This document shows, piece by piece, positions 1-6,300 of a stretch of 15,825 bases of DNA. The notes under the pieces are model-generated. The model searched no databases. It was not told the origin of the DNA and saw only the letters and a program-made list of their open reading frames with translations. The stretch is from contig DAHWKF010000099.1 of NCBI GenBank assembly GCA_027343785.1, positions 1-15,825 of the forward strand, in the 5' to 3' direction. The stretch comes from Leptospirillum sp. (GTDB taxonomy: Bacteria > Nitrospirota > Leptospirillia > Leptospirillales > Leptospirillaceae). Positions within the stretch are counted from its first letter, which is position 1, and each line of letters begins with the position of its first letter. The position numbers were made by a program, and so were the translations under genes.

Positions 1-474
1 CTGGATCCTGTTCCCTCCGATTCCTTCACGGAGGGAACGGAGGATGGGGATCCCTCCACCGACGGATCCCTCGAATGCAAAATCCGTCCGGTGAGCGTGT
101 ACGGCCTCAAAAAGCTCCTCTCCGTGAAGCGCCAGAAGAGCCTTGTTCGCGGTCACGACCGACTTGTTTTTCCGAATGGCTTCGAGAAGGAGGGTCCTGG
201 CCGGCTCGATTCCGCCGATCAGTTCAATGACAATCTGGATCTCCGGATCGTTTATGACCATTGCCGGGTCATGGCCCAGGGTCACTCCTGCCAGAAGGGG
301 TGAATCCTTTTCCTTGATATTCCTGTCAACCACCGTCTTCAGGATCAGCGGAAAACCGAGTCGCCTCCCCAAAAGATCCGTTTCTTTCCTGAGGAGGCGG
401 ACAAAACCCTTTCCCACCGTGCCGAAGCCGATCAGGCCAAGCACAACAGGTTTTTCAGAAGTGGGGGGAATCAT
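1..474 (-). CDS. hom: Homoserine dehydrogenase, N-terminal part (runs off the left edge)
   Basis: Homoserine dehydrogenase reduces aspartate semialdehyde to homoserine with NAD(P)H, the branch step to threonine and methionine. Reading the reverse strand from an ATG at 474 gives 158 uninterrupted codons to the window edge. The N-terminal Rossmann motif GLIGFGTVGKG is at residues 13-23. The family motif VTANKALLA, whose lysine (K111) lies by the active site, is at about 107-115. GSVGGGIPI at about 136-144 is the substrate-proximal signature. An AAGAGGAG-type ribosome site sits just upstream (about 477-484), which supports this start. The gene is 99 bases downstream of the secreted unknown protein and follows an AlaC-like aminotransferase, so it is probably in the same amino-acid transcription unit. 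The rest of the catalytic domain and any ACT domain are outside the window. The family call is secure from the motifs. Confidence 0.95.
   Translation of the reverse strand, partial: MIPPTSEKPVVLGLIGFGTVGKGFVRLLRKETDLLGRRLGFPLILKTVVDRNIKEKDSPLLAGVTLGHDPAMVINDPEIQIVIELIGGIEPARTLLLEAIRKNKSVVTANKALLALHGEELFEAVHAHRTDFAFEGSVGGGIPILRSLREGIGGNRIQ
10..38. repeat. Perfect inverted repeat (10-bp arms, 9-base loop) inside hom
   Basis: GTTCCCTCCG at 10-19 is repeated as its exact reverse complement CGGAGGGAAC at 29-38, with a 9-base spacer. In the hom mRNA (minus strand) this would fold into a 10-bp, GC-rich hairpin. It encodes the conserved stretch around SLREGIGGN, so it may simply follow from codon choice. 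No T-run follows it on either strand, so it is not a standard intrinsic terminator. Confidence 0.6.
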
Positions 475-573
475 AGCTCCTCTTACACGATGATGGAGTG
501 GATTGTGGCTGGCCTGCCCGGTCAAAAGTGCTTCCCGCCTCTTTCTGGATGCGCGGCCGTATAAACGGAGATA

Positions 574-1218
574 TCACTGCATAAACGGGTTCTTCAGTGG
601 CAATGGTATGGTTTTCCCTTCATCCAGCAGGACATTCCGGTATGCCCGAAAGTAGGCGGCAACCGGAACGGATCCCCAGTCAACGTTTTTGGATGACGGA
701 AGATTGAAGACGAGGACCTGAAGTTCCTTGTCGCGGTAGTCCCAGATCAAGACGGAATCATGGGGGAGCTGGATGCCCTTCTTGTCTTTCAGTTCTCGGG
801 AATGGATCACACGCGGAGTAACTCCCCGGAGTTCCGCTGGAAGGATGTCGTTCAATGTCCAATAGGGTTTCTCTCTGGTACCCATAAACGGGGCTGTCAC
901 CAGAACGGCCAACAGACGGTTCTTCCGGAACTCGAACTGAAATTCCGGAGTGTACTTCCCGTTGGAGAGCTGAAACGGTGAGAAAAACAGGTAACGGTCT
1001 TCCGGATGCGCATCAAAATCCGTGTAGATCCCGCAAGGCAAAGCGGTCGAGGCCCCTTCCCGAGGGGTCAGCCCAGGATCTCCCTTATGGAAAACTGCCA
1101 GTACATTTTCCTGGGAATCACCCAGCTTCCAGCTCCAGGCCAGGGCATTTCCCGCACCGGTCAACAAATAAACCAAAACCGCCAAAAGAGGGAGAATGCT
1201 TGACGAACGCCTTTTCAT
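574..1218 (-). CDS. Secreted protein of unknown function
   Basis: I do not recognise this 214-residue protein. It begins with a clear Sec signal peptide: a basic start (MKRR), a hydrophobic core at about residues 8-22 and an Ala-x-Ala cleavage site near 25-27 (ALA before WSW). The mature part would be about 187 residues in the periplasm or outer membrane. There is no lipobox cysteine and no further membrane segment. The mature part is rich in aromatic residues and looks like mixed beta structure, with only one cysteine (near residue 62). Its ATG overlaps the aminotransferase stop by 4 bases (ATGA), and a strong GGGAGG ribosome site lies 6 bases upstream (1225-1230), so it is co-translated with the aminotransferase. 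homoserine dehydrogenase follows 99 bases downstream. Its place between two amino-acid genes does not explain a secreted product. Coding status is well supported; the function is unknown. Confidence 0.85.
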   Translation of the reverse strand: MKRRSSSILPLLAVLVYLLTGAGNALAWSWKLGDSQENVLAVFHKGDPGLTPREGASTALPCGIYTDFDAHPEDRYLFFSPFQLSNGKYTPEFQFEFRKNRLLAVLVTAPFMGTREKPYWTLNDILPAELRGVTPRVIHSRELKDKKGIQLPHDSVLIWDYRDKELQVLVFNLPSSKNVDWGSVPVAAYFRAYRNVLLDEGKTIPLPLKNPFMQ

Positions 1219-2414
1219 CCGATACCTCCCATTTCCATCCGTTCGGTCCGGGCCAGGAAGCGTTTGATGTTCATTGTGGCCTGGCGGATCCTGTTTTCAT
1301 TTTCGACCAGTGCAAATCGAACATAGGAATCTCCCTCGGATCCGAACCCGATTCCCGGAGAAACACCTACTTGAGCTTCGGACATCAGGAGCTTGGAAAA
1401 CTCGAGTGAACCGATATGTCTGTGAGACACGGGAATCCTCGCCCAGAGAAACATCGAGCCCTTCGGCATAGTGACGGCCCAGCCTCCCCTGTTGAGGCCT
1501 TCCACGAGGACCTTGCACCGCTTTTCATATACTGAAGCGATCTGACCCGGGACAGCGTCGAGCTGATTGAGCGCCAGGATGCTTGCGATCTGGATGGGCT
1601 GGAACATTCCGTAATCAAGGTAGCTCTTGAGACGTGTCAGCGCACCGACGATCTCCCTGTTACCCACCAGGAAGCCAACACGCCATCCCGGCATATTGTA
1701 GGATTTGGAAAGTGTGAAAAACTCTGCCCCAACCTCTCTTGCGCCCGGAACGGCAAGAAAACTGGGTGCCTTGTATCCGCCAAAGGTGATATCAGCATAG
1801 GCGAGGTCGTGGATCACGAAAAATCCGCGTTCGTGAGCCAGAGCCACAAGTTTTTCAAAAAATCCGTCTTCTACAGTGAGCGTCGTTGGGTTATGGGGAT
1901 AGCATATCAGGACCGCTTTCGGATAACCGCCCATTCGGTCCAGGGATTCCCGAAAATCATCCCATCCGTTTCTGTCCGGGTGCATGGGAAAATCACAGAC
2001 ATCCGCACCCGCCATTGCGAAACTGAAAGCGTGAATCGGATAGGTCGGGTTTGGAACCAGGACCTTGTCCCCCCTGTCGATCGTGGCGAGGGCCAGATGG
2101 GCAATGCCCTCCTTGGATCCGATCGTGACGACAGCCTCGTTTTCAGGATTAAGGGAAACGCCATAATGCCTCATATACCAGGAACAGATCGCCTCACGAA
2201 GTTTTGGAAGCCCTCTGGAGGCAGAGTACCTGTGATTACGGGGGTTTCTGGCCGCCTCGACAAGTTTTTCGACAATGGGAGGGGGCGTCGGAAGGTCGGG
2301 ATTTCCCATTCCGAGATCGATAATGTCTTCCCCCTGCCGCCGGAAGTTAACCTTCATTTCATTGACAATATTGAAAACATATGGCGGAAGCTGGTTGATG
2401 CGCTTGAATTCCAT
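1215..2414 (-). CDS. alaC: PLP-dependent class I/II aminotransferase, AlaC-like
   Basis: This fold-type I aminotransferase of 399 residues closely resembles E. coli AlaC (glutamate-pyruvate transaminase) along its whole length. Shared landmarks include KRINQLPPYVF at the N-terminus, MGNPD, YSASRGLP, VTIGSKEG, HDLAYAD (PLP-binding Asp and Tyr near 203 and 206), FFTLSKSYNMPGWR with the Schiff-base lysine at about 237, and VSPGIGFG and VRFAL near the C-terminus. LL-diaminopimelate aminotransferases are close relatives, so the substrate could be alanine/pyruvate, aspartate or LL-DAP; the AlaC-type sequence makes alanine most likely. I chose ATG at 2414 because GAGGAG (2418-2423) precedes it and the protein then starts where homologues start; a TTG at 2441 would add 9 residues. 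A promoter lies at 2516-2545. The next gene overlaps by 4 bases and homoserine dehydrogenase follows, giving an amino-acid synthesis unit. Confidence 0.9.
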   Translation of the reverse strand: MEFKRINQLPPYVFNIVNEMKVNFRRQGEDIIDLGMGNPDLPTPPPIVEKLVEAARNPRNHRYSASRGLPKLREAICSWYMRHYGVSLNPENEAVVTIGSKEGIAHLALATIDRGDKVLVPNPTYPIHAFSFAMAGADVCDFPMHPDRNGWDDFRESLDRMGGYPKAVLICYPHNPTTLTVEDGFFEKLVALAHERGFFVIHDLAYADITFGGYKAPSFLAVPGAREVGAEFFTLSKSYNMPGWRVGFLVGNREIVGALTRLKSYLDYGMFQPIQIASILALNQLDAVPGQIASVYEKRCKVLVEGLNRGGWAVTMPKGSMFLWARIPVSHRHIGSLEFSKLLMSEAQVGVSPGIGFGSEGDSYVRFALVENENRIRQATMNIKRFLARTERMEMGGIG

Positions 2415-2515
2415 AATCTCCTCAAAACTGAAGACGGGCAATCCTGTCTGTCATGGAAGCTTTTTCATTTCCATCAATACCGGCTATTTGCGATCCATGG
2501 ACAGGGTATCGGCTG

Positions 2516-2545
2516 ATTATCTCAGAATGACAGGCATCCTTTCAA
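2516..2545 (-). promoter_or_regulatory. Sigma70-type promoter for the alaC-hom unit
   Basis: Read on the minus strand, TTGAAA (2545-2540) and GATAAT (2521-2516) are separated by 18 bases, each matching the consensus at 5 of 6 positions. Transcription would start near 2509, leaving a leader of about 95 bases before the ATG at 2414. The spacing and position support a real promoter, but it has only been read by eye. Confidence 0.6.
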
Positions 2546-2620
2546 TCTCCCCGCAATTACAATTGGGCGATTGAATGGATTCTGACAATCCGGGATCGGC
2601 AAGTCTTCCGTATGAGCCTG

Positions 2621-3016
2621 TCAGCGGGTTGGTGTTTTGACGGAACCTGAAGGATGATCCGGAAAGGTGCGAATATAGTGCAGGACATCCGAAATCTGTC
2701 TGGGAGAGAGTTTTTCAGACCATGCCGGCATTGTTTCCAGACCGTTTGAAATGATATGGAATAGGTAGGAGTCGGACTTTCCTCTCCAGAATCGGGTACT
2801 GCCAAAATCCGGCGGGGGAGGATTCAGGTGTTTGGCTCCGGCTCCATTCCCCTGGCCGGTGGCGCCATGACAGACGGCGCAGTTTTTTATATATATCTCT
2901 TTGCCTTCCATAATCCTAGCTTTACCAAGGCCGTGGGGTTCAGCCGGAAGGACGAAAATACCCAGCAACAAAAGAACCGTCTTCGGAAGCTGTCGGATCA
3001 ATGTCGGACGTTTCAA
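2621..3016 (-). CDS. Small monohaem c-type cytochrome, exported
   Basis: The 131-residue product carries one haem-c motif, CAVCH at about residues 46-50, and a likely sixth ligand Met96 in ETMPAW, as in class I cytochromes c. The N-terminus is basic (MKRPTLIRQLPK), followed by a hydrophobic stretch at about 13-24. This is a signal peptide or an uncleaved anchor, placing the haem in the periplasm. The spacing of CxxCH to Met and the proline-rich PPPP segment between them fit a small electron carrier or a CcoP-like domain. Its partner is not visible here. The start is uncertain: I prefer the TTG at 3016, preceded by AAGGA with an 8-base gap; a TTG at 3058 would add 14 residues and a glycine-rich head unlike a signal peptide. 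It is transcribed apart from the alaC unit or upstream of it, about 206 bases away. Confidence 0.85.
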   Translation of the reverse strand: MKRPTLIRQLPKTVLLLLGIFVLPAEPHGLGKARIMEGKEIYIKNCAVCHGATGQGNGAGAKHLNPPPPDFGSTRFWRGKSDSYLFHIISNGLETMPAWSEKLSPRQISDVLHYIRTFPDHPSGSVKTPTR

Positions 3017-3114
3017 GCGCGGATTCCTTGGTTGGTCACAACCTCCTCCACCATGCAAGAATTTCCGGGATTCTGCATTGCCGTCAGGAGGGGTGAAAGG
3101 GATGCCCAGACTCT

Positions 3115-3143
3115 ATAATACAACGGAAACTGAGGTCCATAAC
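3115..3143 (-). promoter_or_regulatory. Possible promoter for the cytochrome gene
   Basis: On the minus strand a TATTAT box (3120-3115) lies about 100 bases upstream of the cytochrome start, with only a poor -35 match (around TTATGG) about 16 bases before it. It is in the divergent intergenic region, where a leftward promoter is expected. Support is weak. Confidence 0.25.
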
Positions 3144-3159
3144 GACAAAAGATCTCCCA

Positions 3160-3188
3160 ATGACTTGGATGAAAGGGTTTGATAGTAT
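3160..3188 (+). promoter_or_regulatory. Likely promoter for the rightward gene group
   Basis: ATGACT (3160-3165) and TAGTAT (3183-3188) are separated by 17 bases. This gives a -35 with 4 of 6 and a -10 with 4-5 of 6 consensus matches. It lies 37 bases before the TTG start at 3225, and the AAGGAG ribosome site at 3211-3216 falls inside the predicted leader. It is the best rightward candidate in the divergent region. Confidence 0.45.
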
Positions 3189-3210
3189 ATCTTGGTTAAA
3201 GCCTAAAAAA

Positions 3211-3216
3211 AAGGAG
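3211..3216 (+). promoter_or_regulatory. Ribosome binding site that fixes a TTG start
   Basis: AAGGAG lies 8 bases before TTG at 3225, after an A-rich run. No ATG or GTG with comparable support is nearby, so this site is the main reason for accepting a TTG start for the 209-residue protein. Confidence 0.65.
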
Positions 3217-3224
3217 TTCGCCCC

Positions 3225-3854
3225 TTGCGCCTTTCGATTGGGTACCGGAGTCTCCGCTTCTTCGTATCCGAGCAATGGACGCTTGTCCGTGATATCTTTT
3301 CCCGGATTGGCGACCTTGTCCGTCCCCGGATTGAATTAATCCGTACACGGCTTAAAAGAAGCCGCGTCGAATCGCGCAAAGAACATCTGCTGGAACTTTT
3401 GGGAGAAGAAGCGGCCGGATCCGGGATCCCGACCTCGGTCGACTGGCCAGAGCAAATCAGGCAGTCTGACCGGGTCAGGAGTTTGTACAAGAGAATCGGA
3501 AGTCTTGAAAAACTTGAGAACAAGCTTCGGACAGAAGCCCAGGTTCTGGAAGAAACCGGCATTGTCTGGCTGTTGAACAATCTGGCTACCGAGCTTTCCG
3601 CCCGGAAACTGGAAGTAAAGACACACTGGGTCCAGGAGCATTCACCTTTACTTGGACTTTCTGTCGCCGAAATCAGGCAACAGCTTCTTCCCCCGGGCTT
3701 CATCCCCCTTCTTGCATACAGGGGAGTACGCTCTGTTGAACTATCCGAAGACACCCCGCTCCAGCAATCTGATATGCTGGTGTATCTTTCTTCCGCTCAG
3801 GGGCCGTCTCCCTTCGGGAGTGACTCCCGGTGGCAGCTGTATTCCCGTATGTAG
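3225..3854 (+). CDS. Uncharacterised cytoplasmic protein with a TrkA-C (RCK_C)-like C-terminus
   Basis: The product has 209 residues, no signal peptide and no membrane segment. The first 60 residues are strongly basic and helical. A heptad-like charged helix at about 83-112 could form a coiled coil. Residues about 129-190 read like an RCK_C/TrkA-C domain: the pattern KTHWVQEHSPLLGLSVAEI, then PPGFIPLLAYRG, then DTPLQQSDMLVYLSS matches the family order (strand, 'spl-Gk' turn, helix, strand with 'I.R.g', 'gD.l.v' end). RCK_C domains usually regulate K+ channels or transporters and bind small ligands. Here the nucleotide-binding TrkA-N domain and any channel are absent. The domain call rests on reading by eye and needs a profile search. 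It is the first gene of the rightward group; a methyltransferase gene follows after 84 bases. The TTG start rests on AAGGAG at 3211-3216. Confidence 0.75.
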   Translation: MRLSIGYRSLRFFVSEQWTLVRDIFSRIGDLVRPRIELIRTRLKRSRVESRKEHLLELLGEEAAGSGIPTSVDWPEQIRQSDRVRSLYKRIGSLEKLENKLRTEAQVLEETGIVWLLNNLATELSARKLEVKTHWVQEHSPLLGLSVAEIRQQLLPPGFIPLLAYRGVRSVELSEDTPLQQSDMLVYLSSAQGPSPFGSDSRWQLYSRM

Positions 3855-3938
3855 GAATTGAATGTGGGGACAGACCGGAAATTTCGATAATGAACCAGAG
3901 TCTCCTGCCCTACAGGAAATGATCGAGAGGATATTTAT

Positions 3939-4514
3939 TTGGCACATGTATTTAATCCACGGATGGTCGATCGCCTCGAGGACCCTGCCAGAGAGGAATT
4001 CCAGAACCCGAAACGGCTGATCGATATCATGCACCCGGTGGAAGGTCAGGGTTTCCTTGATTTTGGCATTGGGACCGGATACTTTGCCCTTCCTGTGTAT
4101 GAACGTTTCGGAGGCCCGGATCCTTTTTATGGTGTCGATATCCGGCCAGAAATGCTTGAACTTCTGAAAGATCGCAGCATCAAAAGATTCGGGAAAGAGG
4201 TGGTCACCCCCCTTTTGGCGACAAAACTCCCCTTGCCGATTCCGGCAGGCTCAATTGGTTTGATGTGGATGGTCAATGTCTACCATGAACTGGCGGACCG
4301 GAAGCAAACACTCGAAGAGATTCTGAGACTTCTTTCTCCCGGGGGCAGCCTTTTCATCGTCGACTGGAAAAAGACAGAAACCCCCTTCGGTCCCCCATTG
4401 GAAGAACGTGTCGCCGATGTTGACCTCTACGATGACCTTCTGACCGCCGGCTTTGACAAGATCCGTTCCTGGGACATTTACCAGTGGCACATGACGGTCC
4501 AGGTGATGAAATAA
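3939..4514 (+). CDS. Class I SAM-dependent methyltransferase
   Basis: The 191-residue product is a single Rossmann-like methyltransferase domain. Motif I for SAM binding is FLDFGIGTGYF at residues 39-49. The acidic end of strand 2 is in YGVDIRPEM (Asp67), which would hold the ribose hydroxyls. LPIPAGSIGLMWMVNVYHEL (about 97-116) covers motifs II/III, and LLSPGGSLFIVDW (about 130-142) is the usual strand-5 region. The HVFNP...L..PAR...P head is typical of the UbiE-like Methyltransf_11/25 group. No substrate can be assigned. The TTG start has an AGAGGA ribosome site about 7 bases upstream; the head of the protein aligns with relatives from there. The next gene overlaps its 3' end by about 31 bases. 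Confidence 0.85.
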   Translation: MAHVFNPRMVDRLEDPAREEFQNPKRLIDIMHPVEGQGFLDFGIGTGYFALPVYERFGGPDPFYGVDIRPEMLELLKDRSIKRFGKEVVTPLLATKLPLPIPAGSIGLMWMVNVYHELADRKQTLEEILRLLSPGGSLFIVDWKKTETPFGPPLEERVADVDLYDDLLTAGFDKIRSWDIYQWHMTVQVMK

Positions 4515-4864
4515 AAACGGGTCGGCCGGAAACGGATTTTCGTCCGAGGGGTGGACGACTTCGTCTGGAAGGTCTTCCATGGCTTGGAAGAATGATCGAC
4601 AAGGGGAGGGCCTCCCTGGAAGGTCGTCTCGGGGATTATGAGTTTCCCTGCGGAATGGATTGGGAAGTATTGCGTTACCTGAAACTCGATCCGGACGCCT
4701 TCATCAGTCTCCTCAAAATATGCGCGGACGATGAATCACTGGTGAAAATGCTGGGAATAAGATCCCGTCCTTTATCGGAACGGGCTTTTTGGGCGGAGGT
4801 GTTTGAGGTCCGCTTCTCCCGGTTGCTGGACGATCTGGATGACCAGGAACAGAAAAGGGAATAA
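4484..4864 (+). CDS. DUF5069-like small protein
   Basis: The 126-residue protein is soluble, with no signal or membrane segment. The block LPWLGRMIDKGRASLEGRLGDYEFPCGMD (about residues 31-59; only its outline matters) followed by VLRYLKLDPDAF has the pattern of DUF5069: a 'mIDKaRA-l.G.lG.Y.y.C.lD' core and then a 'fL.id...F' helix. The function of that family is not known to me. The end is highly charged (DDLDDQEQKRE). The start is uncertain: GTG at 4484 lies inside the methyltransferase gene (31-base overlap) with a weak ribosome site, whereas ATG at 4592 would remove the conserved LPWL segment, so I prefer the GTG. The miaB ATG follows only 3 bases after the stop, implying co-translation. 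Confidence 0.75.
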   Translation: MAHDGPGDEIKTGRPETDFRPRGGRLRLEGLPWLGRMIDKGRASLEGRLGDYEFPCGMDWEVLRYLKLDPDAFISLLKICADDESLVKMLGIRSRPLSERAFWAEVFEVRFSRLLDDLDDQEQKRE

Positions 4865-4867
4865 AGA

Positions 4868-6271
4868 ATGAAAGAAACAAATCATATTACGGGTTCCGGT
4901 GTTTCCCTGTCCGGCACTCCTCTCCCCCTTCCTTCGCTGGACGGAAAGACGTTTTACATCAAGACCTTCGGCTGCCAGATGAACGTGCACGACTCGGAGC
5001 GAATGGCAGGCCTTCTTTCGGAAGAAGGGGCAAGGCCCGTTTCAGAACCGGGAGAGGCCGACATCATCCTGGTCAACACCTGCACCATACGGGACAAGGC
5101 CGACCAGAAGGCCCTCTCAGACCTGGGACGAATCCGGCAGGTACGAAAGGATGGTCCGGAGTCGGTTCTGGCTGTTACCGGATGCATGGCCCAGCGGGAA
5201 GGGGAGGAAATCTTCCGTCTCGTGCCCGATGTCGACCTGATTCTTGGCCCTTCCCAAATCCGGAACCTGATCCCCCTGCTCGACACGGTTTCCCGAGACC
5301 ACCAGCGCGTCGATGGAACGCTCTGGCCACCTCCGGACATGACGACACCACCGGCCCTTCGGCCACCGGGCATCACCGCTTTCGTCACAATACAAGAAGG
5401 CTGCGACAAGTCTTGCGCCTATTGTGTTGTTCCGTCCACAAGAGGCGCCGAACGAAGCCGTCCGGCCCGTGATATTTTTCAGGAAGCCGAAGAGCTTGTA
5501 TCCCTCGGGTACCGGGAAATCACCCTGCTGGGGCAGAACGTCAACGGTTATGGTCATAAGGGAGACTCTTCCGGCGCCTCTTTTCCTGAACTCCTCCGGA
5601 GGCTTTCCGAGATTTCCGGGTTGCACCGGATCCGTTTTACCACCTCCCACCCCAATGACATGTCAGACGAATTGATCGAGGTCATGGCATCCTCCGCCAA
5701 GGTCATGCCCCATCTTCACCTCCCTGTCCAGTCCGGGTCGGACAGGATCCTGGAAAAGATGCAGAGAGGCTATACTCTTGAGACCTACAGGCAATGGGTC
5801 ACAAAGGTCAGGAAGAATATTTCCGGGGTTTCCCTGACCACCGATCTGATCGTGGGCTTTTGTACGGAAACGGAAGAGGATTTCCGGCAAACAATGGAAG
5901 CCGTCGAGGAATTTTGTTTTGATGGCGCATTTTCTTTCATATACTCCCCCCGGCCATCGACACCCGCCCATGCGTGGGCAGATACCCCTTCGCGGGAGGT
6001 CGCCGTCGAACGGCTGGAACGTCTCCAGAAACTCGTTGAAAAACAGGCGGAAGCCAGGAACGGGAAACTGGTCGGCCAAGAGGTGGAGATTCTTGTCGAG
6101 AAATGGGATGAGGAAAACTCCATGGCCATCGGGCGCACCCCTCAGTTCCAGACCGTCCGCGCCCACGTCGATGCACCTTCCTCTCCCCCATTCCCGGGAG
6201 ATCTTGTGCAGGTCAGGATTACCCAGGCTTCCCGAACAGGTTTGCGGGGGAGACTCTCCCCGAATGCCTGA
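4868..6271 (+). CDS. miaB: tRNA-2-methylthio-N6-dimethylallyladenosine synthase
   Basis: MiaB is a radical-SAM enzyme that adds a methylthio group to i6A37 of tRNAs reading codons that start with U. The 467-residue product has the complete architecture. The N-terminal UPF0004 domain has cluster cysteines C36 (KTFGCQMNVHDSERM), C72 (NTCTIRDKA) and C106 (TGCMAQ). The radical-SAM CxxxCxxC is C179, C183 and C186 (GCDKSCAYCVVPSTRG). LLGQNVNGYG and LHLPVQSGSD follow, and a TRAM RNA-binding domain occupies about the last 65 residues. KTFGCQMN and GQNVN separate MiaB from the relatives RimO and MtaB. Length is normal. The ATG is 3 bases after the previous stop, with GGGA about 8 bases upstream. It sits between the small DUF5069-like gene and lptF; no functional link is apparent. 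Confidence 0.96.
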   Translation: MKETNHITGSGVSLSGTPLPLPSLDGKTFYIKTFGCQMNVHDSERMAGLLSEEGARPVSEPGEADIILVNTCTIRDKADQKALSDLGRIRQVRKDGPESVLAVTGCMAQREGEEIFRLVPDVDLILGPSQIRNLIPLLDTVSRDHQRVDGTLWPPPDMTTPPALRPPGITAFVTIQEGCDKSCAYCVVPSTRGAERSRPARDIFQEAEELVSLGYREITLLGQNVNGYGHKGDSSGASFPELLRRLSEISGLHRIRFTTSHPNDMSDELIEVMASSAKVMPHLHLPVQSGSDRILEKMQRGYTLETYRQWVTKVRKNISGVSLTTDLIVGFCTETEEDFRQTMEAVEEFCFDGAFSFIYSPRPSTPAHAWADTPSREVAVERLERLQKLVEKQAEARNGKLVGQEVEILVEKWDEENSMAIGRTPQFQTVRAHVDAPSSPPFPGDLVQVRITQASRTGLRGRLSPNA

Positions 6272-6300
6272 ATGTCAGGAACCGGCACAGGCATGACGCT

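Noticed and set aside
91..493. Plus-strand open frames across the hom gene
   Set aside because: They are shadows of homoserine dehydrogenase, whose conserved motifs lie on the minus strand.
1809..2516. Long plus-strand open frame (235 codons) opposite the aminotransferase
   Set aside because: The opposite strand encodes a full AlaC-like enzyme; this frame has no recognisable domain or ribosome site.
2577..2591. GGATT/AATCC hairpin after the cytochrome gene as a terminator
   Set aside because: The stem is only 5 bp and no T-run follows on the minus strand.
3808..3828. Alternating CTCCC-GGGAG-CTCCC arms near the end of the TrkA-C-like gene, a possible terminator or switch
   Set aside because: Arms are only 5 bp, lie inside the coding sequence and are not followed by a T-run.
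3858..3891. TTGAAT and GATAAT as a promoter for the methyltransferase
   Set aside because: The 22-base spacer is too long for a sigma70 promoter.
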